Positions 25,514-37,183 of a stretch of 64,000 nt of DNA are shown one piece after another. The stretch is from Bidens hawaiensis. Taxonomy: Eukaryota > Streptophyta > Magnoliopsida > Asterales > Asteraceae. Position 1 is the first letter of the stretch; every line of letters begins with the position of its first letter. The DNA is taken from the NCBI GenBank assembly GCA_021521415.1, contig JAIQDT010004225.1, forward strand, positions 124,001 to 188,000, given 5' to 3'. The notes beneath the pieces were generated by a model, which had not been told where the DNA came from, did no database searches, and saw only the letters and a program-made list of their open reading frames with translations. The translations under genes and the position numbers were made by a program.

Positions 25514-25556
<43 letters not shown>
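25514..25556. repeat. (TA)n microsatellite
   Basis: About 21 uninterrupted TA dinucleotides. Just upstream (25400-25500) is a GC-richer stretch with CCGGGTC and GACCCGG motifs. Confidence 0.95.
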
Positions 25557-25560
<4 letters not shown>

Positions 25561-26274
25561 AAGTTCAATTAAGAGCCATAGTTTTCTAGAAAACTAGTTA
25601 ATTCAATTTGAACCATTGATATTTTAGATCAATGGTTGGTATACTCAATGGCAATAAGGTAATTAAATAAAAATTAAAGGAGATTATTTAATCAGGTAAA
25701 AGGTAAATTTGGTAGACTAAAAAAAATTATTGATTCAAAACACACATCCATCCTAAAATTTCTCACTCTCTCTCCAATTACATTATAATCCGTTTTTAAA
25801 TTATACGTATGTAACCCTGAAAGCTCATATTTTTTATTTTTTATTTTTAAATTCTCTTTCTTCATATCCATATTTGTAGCTTTTGTAGGTAAAGATTTTT
25901 AACTTTCTATCGATTCTATTTGCAAAAACACTTTACATATTATGTTTTATATTTGGGGTGCTTTGAATAACTCTTATTTTTATGTTTTAAATTTGGAGTG
26001 GGTCTTCTCCTATATGTATTCTATATTTAATTTTTATTATATTTTTTAAATATTAAAATAATTAAAGTTTTTTTTCTTTTTGTTTTGTTGTTACTCAATG
26101 TACACCATACATGCTAAAACAAAGTAAGTTGTGGTGAAACATATATGTAGCAATAGGGTCATGTATATTAATTTAACAACATATTTACATATCCATAATA
26201 AAACAAAGTTACGCATATGCAATTATACTAAAACTACATGACCTAAACAATCATTGATGTTACTACAATTTCAA

Positions 26275-26446
26275 TGTTACATATATGCATGCTACTCTGG
26301 TACATGTATGTATCTTATGCGGGTACACATATGTATCGTACTCGGGTACATATATGTATCCTACTCGGACACATATATGGTATTACTCAGATACATATAT
26401 GTATCTTACTCGGATACATATATGATCTTACTCGGATAAATATAAG
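26275..26446 (+). repeat. Minisatellite of ~24-bp units
   Basis: About seven imperfect units built on TACTCGGATACATATATGTA, for example at 26350-26375 and 26390-26415. Two overlapping frames are open across it and yield repetitive Tyr/Ser-rich peptides. These look like a consequence of the period rather than a gene. Confidence 0.8.
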
Positions 26447-27086
26447 AAAGAACTAACATAAGAAAAGGTGTACATCTTGTAAGGATGCATATATGTATCC
26501 TAGTGTATGTTGCTCATGTTCTTCATGATTCGAAAAAAGGGAAAAAAAACAATTGAACTTGTAACTATGTACATATACTCTTAACACGTATGAACTATGC
26601 ATCCTATTGATTTTCTTCATTTGCTACTCACATTTTCCACATTGAGCATTGCTGCAATTAACAAACTTGAGGAAACTACCCAATTAAGAAATCATAACCA
26701 AACCACTGCAACAAAAATGTTGAATTTCCCATCTAATGAATTTTTTATTGATACTATATGAAAAAATTAAACAAGATTTGATATTATATAAAACAATTAA
26801 ACAACTATATGAAAGTGTTCGCTAATTCATCTAATCATAAAATCATTCCATGTTATATCATTCTGGAAACTATAATAAGAATCCCAAAATTACAAAATCC
26901 TACAAAATCATAATTAAATTTCTTGAAAAGCACGAGATGTGTGCAAGTGTGTACATAAAGTCATTAATTTCTTGTATTTTTATTTTTGAAAATCCCAAAT
27001 AAATGGTTCAAAAGCCTAGCAAATGATCGGAAATTATTACACATACTAGGTTATATCCCGTATAATACACAGGCTGAATAAAGAAT

Positions 27087-28047
27087 GGGTTCTGTTAAAT
27101 ATACCAAAAGTATACCAAAGTCATTAATGATGTTTGATTCCAAGAAGCTTTTTTGCTCAATTTCCAAATTTCACAAAATTCAATGACATAACTTTGGTGA
27201 ACCAATCATGAACACATCTCCCAAAAATTCAACTTTTAATTATTAAGTGTATTATTTATTTTTTTATTAACTAATATATTATTAACTTTTTATTATTAAG
27301 TTTTTTATTAACTTTTTATTATTATGTGCATAATTTATTCTTATTATTATTAACTTATGTACACATGTTTTTATTAACTTTTTATTATTAACTTATATAT
27401 ACATGTTTTTATTAACTTTTTTATTATTAGGTGTATCATTTATTCTTTTTTATTAACTTATATATACACATTTTTTATTAACTTTTTATTATTAAGTGTA
27501 TTATCTATTCTTTTTATTAACTTTTTATTAATTTTTAGGTGTTCGGGTCCCATGAAGAATTGATGAATTGGGTACAAAACTTGGCACGCTCTCTTGGTGT
27601 TGTCGTCGTCACTAAAAGATCGAACAAATATCCTAATGGGTTCGTGTATAAAGTTGTAATCATGTGTGATCGTGGCGGAAAATATAAATTTAAGGATTCA
27701 AGTAAAGTTTCTGGCACAAAAAAAAACTGACTGCCCATTCGAATTAGAAGGGAAATATTCAATAGAAGACTAGTAATAATTCATAATTGTATAATAAAAT
27801 ATTTAATATACTATTATTAATACTAGTATTGCAAAAAACTAATTACAATAGTCTTTAAAAAACCTAATTAAAAAATAGATATTAGTAGTTTAAATAATTA
27901 TTATGTAATGATTAGTAGTTATATTTAAATAAAATAGAATAAAAATGATGATTGATATGATTAGTAGTTGATTGAATGATTAGTAGTTGATTAATAGGGT
28001 TGACTTGGTATACCAAATAAAAACTTTTGGTATATTTAAAGCCCCCC
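27087..28047 (+). mobile_element. Mutator-like element carrying a FAR1-type exon
   Basis: The 8-bp repeat TAAAGAAT lies exactly outside both ends (27079-27086 and 28048-28055). The ends form an inverted repeat: GGG followed by TTAAATATACCAAAAGT at the left and GGG...TTTAAATATACCAAAAGT on the opposite strand at the right, with a few mismatched bases between. The 961-bp interior holds AT-rich repeats of TTTTTATTATTAA type (27240-27535) and a coding remnant of FAR1/MULE type. No full transposase is present, so it depends on another element. Confidence 0.72.
27539..27771 (+). pseudogene. FAR1/MULE-type DNA-binding domain fragment
   Basis: After a TTTTTAG acceptor-like site the frame reads FGSHEELMNWVQNLARSLG, then VVTKRS, CDRGGKYKF and GTKK. 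A one-base overlength A-run at 27717-27725 shifts the frame. The next frame continues with TDCPFELEGKY to a TAG at about 27771. The CDRGGKY...GTKK..CPFEL order is that of the zinc-binding N-terminal domain shared by Mutator-like transposases and FAR1/FRS proteins. Only one exon's worth remains. It may be transposase debris or a captured host exon. Confidence 0.6.
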
Positions 28048-30890
28048 TAAAGAATATAACATCAATAAAAAACATGTTTATATACGTGTTATAATTTAGG
28101 AATGCATAACAATTTGTCATATATAAAATTAAATATTATATTATATATAAATTTGAAAAAATATTAAATATAAAAATTGTTCACAAGCCTTCAAATATCT
28201 TATTATAAATTCGAAATCCTTAAATGTAAATGTAATATATTATTAATTTAATAGATTTAAATAGGGTTTAATTTTGAAAAGTAACTTATGTGTCATCCTA
28301 TGTGGACACTTTAGAAAGATGCCATGTGTTCATGTTGTGTTCCTTTAATATATTAGTAAGATTATACCTTTTTATCACTGCAATATATTTGCAGGACAAT
28401 TTCCAAGATGTTGCTTACATTGAGTCTTCGTTGATGGTCATCGGACTTAGTCGGAGGTTTAGATAAACTTAATGAGTGAAAATTGGTGAACAATTTTATT
28501 TATTAAGAGAGATAACCATTCCTAATATATGGGGTAACAATTTACTTAATTGCCATTTATGATTAAAAAAGAAAAACAAAAAACAAAATTCTATGATTGG
28601 TTAGTAGTAGTTTTCATAGTTTTTAAATTAAGGAGTGGTTCTCATTTGAACCCTCTCCTATACACACACACACACACACACACGCTAGCCGGATGCCCGT
28701 GTGATGCGGCGGGTGTTTGAGCGCGGACCATGTTAATCACATAACAATTATAAGTGTTCATGGTTATGGTTTGGTTTAAAACCATGAAACAGTTTAAACC
28801 GGATATCGGTGTGGTTTTAAAGTTGATATTTTTACTTTTGGTCAGTTGGCTAAAATTATCATTCCTCATATTATGATCCTCTAAGGTATCATATTTTGTT
28901 GATGCTTAGTTAGGATTGATGGTATGGTTAAATTAATAATTATTTTAAACAACATTTATTAACATAGCTTAAACTGTGAAACCAAACCGGAACCATACCG
29001 TAAGTAAAATTTTGGTTTCATTTTTCAATGATTATGTTTTGGTTTTGGACGACAAAAAATGATACTAACGTTAGGCTCACAAGTTTAACTTAAAAACCAT
29101 CAGAATCGGCATTGAACGCTCTTACGTAACATATTAATTTCTTTAAAATTTAAAAATTATAATAATATCATATTCAAATTAAAGAGAATAAAATGTTCGT
29201 TCTTATGATGCAATATTTCTATAAAAATATTAACGTATGAAAAAGTTATTGTCGTTTAAAATCCATGGGTGGGAAGTTAGTTTAAAATTGAAATGAAAAA
29301 CATAATATGGTTAAAGATGAGGGGGTAAACTTGTAAGGTGGATAAGTTATGTTATGTTTAAAAGACAAGTTTAACCCTATTAACACATTACTTTATGCAT
29401 TATAATTTGTAAAACTCTTAAAAAACTCTTAAAATCAAGTGTCTTAATTTATCCTTGTCTCGTGCATTATATATATATATATATAAACTAATACTAACCA
29501 AATAATAATAATAATAACAAACTTTAATGTTTATTTATGTTTAATACATTACTTTTTAAATATATATGATTTATATTTGATCAATAAAAGAATCAATGAA
29601 TCTTGGCCGATTGGTTCATGGGGTAATTACTAAAGCTTTTATCTTGAAAATGACTCAAGTTCAAATTCCGGCATGCACATTTTATTTTGGATATAATGAA
29701 AAAATATGTTTTACCGGATCACCGGGTCCGGGCCAACCGCCACCCGCAGAAACCAGGCCGGGTTTTTAGAAAACGGCCCAAATACCCGACCTAGCTCGGT
29801 GTAGGACCGGGTCCCGGTTGGACTAGTCCGACCAGCCGAGCCGGGTTTCAAAACACTGGTAATGTGTTTCCGCCATGCCCATGGCGAGCAAATCCATTAA
29901 TGTTAATTTATTAAAAAAAATGCACTCCCATATATAATTCATTACACAAAAAGTTCATTTGCCTGTTAGTGCTTAAAATTCATAAAATAAATATTTTTAA
30001 AACAAATTAAAACCAAATGAAAAAACATTTTAAACGCAGAAAATTCAAATAAAAAATTATTAAAAGTTATTTGTGTCACCAAGCTCAAATTATCTATATA
30101 CTAATTTGCAAATTTGTCTAAAAGTATAATTGATTAACAACTGATTGAGTAGCAAAACAATATTATGTAAATAAAAAAAATCATTAAACAATAATTGCAT
30201 TTAGTTAAAACCATTACACTTGATTTAAACTGGACGTTAATGAATTTATTTTCGTCTAAATGGTGATTACGTGACATTTTAACTAAACATTTAGTTGAAA
30301 CACACTTAGTTTTAAGAATTATCACAAAGGAAACATAACCAAATCATATATTCTATGTTAGAAATTTGGGTGTAAAAGTGGCCTGATGCGAACAGTAATC
30401 GGATAATTTGATAGTATCTTGTTAGAGACACTTTCCTAATTGATTAACAATTCAACCCTAGTTGTTAGGGTATCATGAATTTCAGAAAAGTTTCTAAGCC
30501 GCTATATCATATTCCTAATAGTCAGTAACCAAATCCAAGTTGAGGCAACCGGTTCAACCGGTTACTTGCATAACCGCCGGTTCTTTGTAAACAGTTTAAC
30601 TAGGGTAAATGGACCGGTGAAACAAGTGAATCCCGGTTGTACCGATTGGACCGGCTGTTCGGTCTGGCGGTCCATGAGACTTTAGGTAATAGTTTTTATT
30701 TGTTTTTAAGTTCATCAAAATAGACAAGAATATGGATTGTAGTACAAATCTTATAAAAATAGCGCCTTACAAAAATGTTATGTATACTGTGATTGTTTTT
30801 CTAGGATATCTCTGAAAATATAAAAAAAACGTAACTGATTTTGTTCTTAATAATATAGTGATTTTTTAAGAGACACGTCAAATATGCTTA
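28048..30890. other. Intergenic, no gene seen
   Basis: AT-rich DNA between the Mutator-like element and copy D. It contains an (AC)n tract at 28662-28683. Around 29700-29860 is a GC-rich stretch with CCGGGTCCGGGCC, CGGGTCCCGG and a terminal AAAACACTGG, which may be one end of an unclassified repeat. 30540-30660 is rich in ACCGGTT motifs. Short ORFs lack family features. Confidence 0.5.
29601..29672 (+). repeat. tRNA-related SINE-like head
   Basis: TTGGCCGATTGGTTCATGG resembles a degenerate polymerase III A box. CAAGTTCAAATTCC, about 35 bases later, resembles a B box. The spacing is that of a tRNA, but the acceptor stem does not fold as a true tRNA, so a SINE remnant is more likely. No 3' tail or target duplication was identified. 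Confidence 0.35.
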
Positions 30891-31019
30891 TTGTATACTT
30901 ATTATTCGTCACAATTATCAATTCTGAAATACAACAAATAAGTTAATATTGCATGCAATTTTTGTGCGAATTGTTAAGTCATACTTTCGATCAACAACTT
31001 GCACTAAATAATTTTGCCG

Positions 31020-31075
31020 GATAGTGCCGGCCCTTGAGAAGGAAAGGGGAAGAAACATCCAACGAGATGAAACTG
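31020..31075 (+). promoter_or_regulatory. Conserved upstream block of copy D
   Basis: CCGGCCCTTGAGAAGGAAAG, followed by GGGAAGAAACATCCAACGA, matches the block before copies B and C and the orphan block at about 37042. The sequence from there to the ATG (CTACCAAATTAAGCATAAG) also resembles the copy E leader (CTTCCAAATTAAGTTTAAT). Confidence 0.5.
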
Positions 31076-31226
31076 AAAATAAATTATTGATATTTGATAA
31101 CATCTTCCTGAACTTGTATGCAAATATCTTTTATCTTTTAGTATTTAAATAAATGTATAAGTATGTTCACTCTTGCTCTACCAAATTAAGCATAAGCTTT
31201 GTATAATATATCATATCTTTAGCACA

Positions 31227-33101
31227 ATGGGTTGGGAGTCTCCAAAGGAGGCCATGCCGTGGGTGGGCTTGTATGTTGGTGTTGCGTCTTTGATATGCAC
31301 TCTTGTGATGGCAGCCGATGCCATTCAAGCAATTTGGCAATGGAAACTCTGGTTTCCAAACAAACTTTTCACTCTTAATGCTTCTACCATCACTCTTATT
31401 GCAATAGCAATGAAGCTCCCGGTGGATCTAGCAAGTGAACTTCCCGGAGAAGGTTGTGGCATATACATTGTATATACAAAGATGATTGGAATCTATTTCT
31501 TGACCGTGATGCTAGCCAATTTTCTCCCATCATTAGGGCTTATGGATGGAAAAGAGCTTCTAATGAACATCGTGGCCTTGGGCATCTTCATGATCACAAT
31601 TGCTGCAAATATCGGAATCCAAATTTATACTCAGGTGCTTTTTATCTATATAGACAGGCTTCCTTTACTTATACTAGCATTTGTATTGCCATTTTCGGTA
31701 GCTTTAGCAGTTTCAGCGTCTAGAGAAAAATTAGAACACCGGTACAAAGAGTCACAACGATTGGTTTCAAGTTATCAAGAGAAAATGTTTTCCTCTAAGG
31801 GTCTAAGAGGCTATGTTAAAAAGTATTGGATGATGACAGAAACTCGTAACCCGCAATTTGTTATCGCTTGCTCACCGGTTTCTTCTGCATTTGGGGTTAT
31901 ATGCTTATATGCTTCTTTATTTTCAGGTGTACAACTTGTACAATTTTTGTTAAGGAGGCATTCTTATGGATTATATGGCTGTATGCAAACAGATTATAAC
32001 TGGTCACTTGACGTAATTTTTTTTGTGCAATCGGTTGGGACTTTAGTAGGTAGTATTGCACCAATTTTTAGATGTCTCTCATCTGTTGGTCATTACAATC
32101 TCTCAAAGGAATGGAGCAAGAATCATTTAAATGTTTTTCGAGTGGAAAAGCATTGGATCCAAAGGCTTCAGCAGTGGAAACGCATACATGTTTATTCACA
32201 CATCGAGGGTCGCCATTGCAAAATAGTTTTCCACAACATAAAAAACACCTTTTTGAACTTTTGTATATCACTTCAAATTTTGGTCTTGGTTATATGAAAA
32301 ACAATATGTTTTGTTCCAAGAATATTTTTGATCTTACTCTCTTACTGTTGGCATTTCTTCAAGTCATGTATGGAAAGGTTTCAAAATGCAGCAAACACGC
32401 CTAACGACAATGGGAGCTCGGAAATAAAAGAATACAGTGTATATGTTGTACAAATTGAAGAGGATGCAAAGCTTTCAGATAGAATTTTAAGAAACACACT
32501 TCGTTATATAACTCAACTACTTCGTGCCTCAGAAAAGAAAGAACCACGCAATCTTATGGTGCTTCTTGAGAAATCTATAGGATTCGATGGGGTGGTAGAG
32601 TTTGAAAATGACCAAGTCCAACCTTTATATCAGGATGAAACTCACAATTGTTGGAGCCTTGTTTTAGTAACATTAACATCAATTGCCATTGCACTTCCTA
32701 ACATTGCACATGGTCATGTGAAGTCATTACTTTCCGGTATGAGGGAAGGCATCCAAATTGTAAGAAATGTTGAAGAATGTCTCAATGGAGATAGTGATAC
32801 ACTAGAGACGAGAAAGGCAACAAAACTCATGTGGGCAGAAGTTGAAGTATACCACTCATGGCTACATATCGATCTTCGGAAGACATCAATCCTACATATT
32901 GACTCTATGGCATACATTGATAAGTGGCGAGTACTACCAAGAAGTCAAATACTTGGTGGTGGTCAGACACCGTATAGTGGTGTTGCTTCTTCAACTAGGA
33001 TTGATCCAAGTTCTTCAAGTGGTACTGAATCACTCAGTCAGTATTATGTAATAGGCTTCAATAAAACGATCTTCACATGTGTAGAAAACTCATATTTGTG
33101 A
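31227..33101 (+). pseudogene. Copy D: family member with a nonsense codon and an in-frame deletion
   Basis: The ATG at 31227 opens MGWESPKEAMPWVGLY. The frame is open for 356 codons and ends at TGA 32295-32297, where copies A, B, C and E keep a TGC or TGT cysteine codon. It then stays open in the same frame to 33101. Downstream the gene jumps from HIDLRKTS to HIDSMAYIDKWR. Against copies B and E this skips about 130 codons, removing the KEILKWLGDEA and CHH regions without shifting the frame. The first ORF could still make a product with most membrane segments but no soluble half; whether it does is unknown. A solo LTR sits 80 bp after the last stop. Confidence 0.88.
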
Positions 33102-33181
33102 TCTTTTTTCTTATGTATACTACTTAGTATGGTTATCATTTCTAAAATCATTTAGGCCTATAGGGGCAAACCCAACCATAT

Positions 33182-35605
33182 TGTGACATTTGTCAATTTC
33201 GGGTTATTTTATACTTGTATTCTTAATGTAAACCCGACCCGTTTTGTATCCCGAACCTTTCGATATTATCAAAATGATGAATTGTATGTTAAATATTTGT
33301 TTTATAGTTGTTGGATAAAAAAAACACTCTTTTCGGTTCTTAAAATTCCCCGAAAACGCTCAAAACGAACTCCAGGGACTAAAACTACCAAAATGGAGAC
33401 TTGAAGGACCCATTTGTAGTTTGTGCTTCTTGGGTCTATAACCAACCCATTTTCATGAAACACCCTTTATGAAAGACCTATTCAACTTACTCTATATATA
33501 CACACCCATCTTCTTCATTTGTGCTTGCTCATTTCTTCATTTCTCTCTCAAATTCTTGAATTCTAAGGTTGTTCTTCATAAGCTAATCTTTCATTTTAAC
33601 TAACTTCTCAACACTTAAAGCTTGATGTTACAACATATATATAATATACACTCCTTGTTTACCTTCGGTCTTTCATTTCTCCGGTCTCGGCCGGTTGAAA
33701 TGTCGGGCTAGTAAGGCAAGGTTACATGGAGGACTTTGTAGTTCTTGTTTATATATTTAACAAATCTAACCATATAACTTGTTATACTTGCTTAACTTCT
33801 ACATATTTTAGTTTATTGTTCATATTTGTCAAGTTCCATGGTATTGGGTATGTGGTGACTAGCCTCGGTTTCATCCCGAGTTGAGAACCGAACCAAAAAC
33901 CGAACTTTTGTTTAAAAGCATTATTGTTAACTTTTTGAATGTAAAACTTGAGTATTATTATTTATAAGTTATTTTACAAGTTCCATAGTAGTTGGGTATG
34001 TGGTAACCATCCTCGGTCTTATTCCGAGTCAAGAACCGAACCAAAAACCGAACTTTTGTTTAAAAGCTTTATTGTTAACTTTTTGAATGTAAAACTTGAG
34101 TATTATTATTTATAAGTTATTTTACAAGTTCCATGGTAATTGGGTATGTGGTAACCATCATCGGTCTTATTCCGAGTCAAGGACCGAACCAAAAACCGAA
34201 CTAAACCGAGTTCACTCGCTTAAGACACACAAGTATGTTTTTAGCCACCAAAACTCATATTTTTCTTCAAGATTATATTTTAAATCAATTTTAGTTAGTT
34301 TCTAAACATACTTGGCATGTCGGTAACCAACTTGATCTTATAACAAGTTCGAACCGATAAGGTCGTATACTTGCTTAACGAACGTTAAGGTTCTTCACAA
34401 TAGAACTACATACTTGGTTAAGTCTATTTTGATTTTATTGAGTTATCTCATAACATTTATTATTTTGGGAAGTTAACTGTGAGCTTGGTCAATTATCAAG
34501 TCTCGAACCGACAAACCCGAACACTCGTTTAAACCTCGTTTTGGGTATTATTATAACCAAGGGTTTTGCAATATCACATTTTAACCCACATTATTACTTA
34601 ACATAGGTTGAGTAAAAAAAAAGAAAAAAAAAACTAATGAATAGAATACCGAGACCCGGTTTCGAGTAAACTTATTTTACAAAACTCGTTTCTTTAATTT
34701 CTCAAATATTTACATTTTAAATCCTAAACTTTATTTATTTACTTTATTTGTCATGTATTTTATTTTAAACCCTTCCAAGACTACCTACTAACACAAGACC
34801 CGTTTAATATAGGTCTTGCTCGTTAAACCGATCTCTTCGATTATTCACGACACTATCTTTCAAGTTACTTGTTAATGTGAGTACTTTTTCATCCCCCGTT
34901 TTCCATCTTTCATTTTGGGGGTGGCATTGCATACTTATTCAAATTCAAATGATTTATACTTGAGTCTTAAACCACAACACGTATTGTATATGTTTACTTA
35001 AATAAATGCTCGATTTGGTGTTATATGCTTTACATGATTATGTGCAAATTCTTGAATGCTAAGGCGGGTAGCCTCTTGAATGCTAAGGCGGGTAGCCTCA
35101 TCAAAGTATGATCATACGTTAATTCCGAGTATATATGGTATCCCCATATAGAAAGGTGTCGTCAATGTATTCTTATTGACGATTTCATTATTGTCGTCAA
35201 TGTATTCTTATTGACAGTTTTATTATCTAAATTGTTGCTATTATTTATTGTTTTCATATACTAATTGTGGATTTCATACTATATACTTATTGTCCAAAAC
35301 TATGAAAATTGATCACCAACCTTCGTGTTGACAAACTCTATTTTATGCAATGTTACAGGTTTGATGTTAGCTTGATTGGATTACTTGAAGAAACTTATTA
35401 TCTTGGCTTTAGGATATTAGAAAATAAAAGAACAAGTTATTTGTTTATCTATCTATTTGGCATTTTGTATGAACAATTGTTGTGTTATTTATGATGATAT
35501 GGATTTAAATGAGTTGTTTAAATATTGTAACTTTATAGTGTCATTGTGCAATGAGCAATCATGTCGCGCCTCGATGTTTTCACCTTCATTGATCGGGGTG
35601 TGACA
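33182..35605 (+). mobile_element. Solo LTR, 2424 bp, behind copy D
   Basis: Starts TGTGACATTTGTC and ends GATCGGGGTGTGACA. The 5-bp target duplication CATAT is exact at 33177-33181 and 35606-35610. A TATA box (CTCTATATATACACACC, about 33491) is followed by a C/T-rich leader, so it is oriented +. No gag-pol coding. Host sequence resumes with GTTGGGTTATC. Confidence 0.9.
33830..34203 (+). repeat. Tandem repeat of ~147 bp inside the solo LTR
   Basis: Units begin CAAGTTCCATGGTA at 33830, 33977 and 34125, and contain GAACCGAACCAAAAACCGAAC and TTGTTTAAAAGC. There are about 2.5 units. Smaller doublings follow in the same LTR: CTTGAATGCTAAGGCGGGTA at 35051 and 35075, and GTCAATGTATTCTTATTGAC near 35160 and 35197. 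Confidence 0.85.
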
Positions 35606-35847
35606 CATATGTTGGGTTATCAATCTTTTTTCTTATGTATACTAAGTACTCATAGAACCCTTGTCTTTTTTTCAAAATTTGGTGTTGTGTTGATACCACT
35701 TGCCTTAAAAGTCTAAATGACGACTACAAAGCCCAATCTACCCGAATTAACTTGGGCCACTTTTGTAGAAACAACAACTAAGCCTAATTTGATGGACCAT
35801 GTTATCACGAAAAAAGACTTAGATAATTATATATAACTTATGTTATA

Positions 35848-36401
35848 CCTGGCACTGGCACATTGCGTTGGGACAGGTTGATAAAACTCAGATGATGGTA
35901 AAACACAGGCATTGTCGGGCTCAAGCATTGAGACGGTAAGTCAACATGAATTCGGTCGGTTTCGGTTATGTCTTATTGCACCGGAACTAAAAAAAATAAA
36001 TAAATATTGAGGTGGATCAATGGGATGGCGTCGATCAGTAAAACTCGATCGTTGGTAAACCCCAACCGTTATTGATCCCGGACGTTGAGTTGGTCGGCCT
36101 ATACGAATTCGGTCGGTTTCCGTCACGTTTTTTTACGGTACCGGAACTAAAAAAATCAGCATTCGTCTGGTTTTCGTTACGATACCAGAACTAAAACAAA
36201 ACGCGTGAGCCTACGCAAATCCAGTCGGTTTCCGTCACGTTCGTTAGTCGTTACGATACCATAACTAAAACAAAACAAAATTGGTTTTCGGTCGATTTTT
36301 GTTACGTACGATACGGACCGAAACTAAAAGAAAAAACAAAATACCACCAATAAGGTGCCGCAAAGTGGCCTGACGAGGACTTTGCAGCACCAAAGTTCTA
36401 A
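35848..36401 (+). repeat. Dispersed repeat with modular interior and 3' hairpin
   Basis: About five imperfect modules pair GGTCGGTTTCCGT with TACCGGAACTAAAA. They are followed by a terminal hairpin, GGTGCCGCAAAGT / ACTTTGCAGCACC (36354-36391), then AAAGTTCTAA. The insert in copy A (1672-2055) shares modules and hairpin. A terminal hairpin followed by CTAA is reminiscent of Helitrons. No target duplication was seen, which agrees with but does not prove that class. Confidence 0.5.
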
Positions 36402-37004
36402 ATTAATTATTATATATACAACATACATGAAAATCAAATTCATGATAAATTTTTCTCATAAAATGTTTTTTTTTTTTTGAATGTTTCAGGGTTCATTTTT
36501 TGAATGTCTGCAGCCCTCAGCATTCAGTAAAAAACTGCAACCACTGGTGAAGATTTACGCCATTTCTTCTATAATATTTGTAAAAACACAATTCTTGATG
36601 ATTTTAAAGCCTAAATCTTGAGCTTTAATAGCAGCTATTAACCGGTTGAAAAAGGAAATGACTAAATTTGGATCTAGAGGGTAACTAAGAGGGGCACTGC
36701 CCGTTCTTAATTTTCTTTAGATATATAGAGTATGACAAATTAAGTGCAGGACACTCAAAATATGTTAGTCGTCTTCTAGTTATCCGTCAACAAAAAAATA
36801 ATCTTTCTCAACATATATATGAGTATTATTTGTTTGAAAAAACTTTGTGTCACTCTTGTATCTATGTTTTTTTTCTAGGCATTTAGCGATCAACCTTTTA
36901 TATTTTCACATGTTGTGTAAGCACTTGTTTGTATAAAGTGTGCGTGATTTGTAAATGGATGTAAATTTTAAAGAAAATTAATTTCAACGCCGTTTACTTT
37001 TGGT

Positions 37005-37085
37005 TTGGGCCATGCTTAGAAAAATAACACCATTAATTAGGTGGGCCTTTGAAAAGGAAAGTGGAAGAAACGTTCATCAAAAGAT
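37005..37085 (+). promoter_or_regulatory. Orphan copy of the family upstream block (lost copy F)
   Basis: GTTTACTTTTGGTTTGGGCC, followed by AGGTGGGCCTTTGAAAAGGAA and GAAACGTTCATC, parallels the blocks before copies B and D in order and spacing. No family coding sequence follows within 11 kb. Instead a MITE and a complete retrotransposon intervene, before a promoter-plus-ATG-like remnant at 48012-48250. Confidence 0.45.
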
Positions 37086-37183
37086 ATGAAATTTGGACAA
37101 TAGAACTTTGGAAAGGAACGTGCAACAAACGGTCAACACGATGATATTGGAAAGTTTAATTATGATTACTGAGGAACTTCTAA

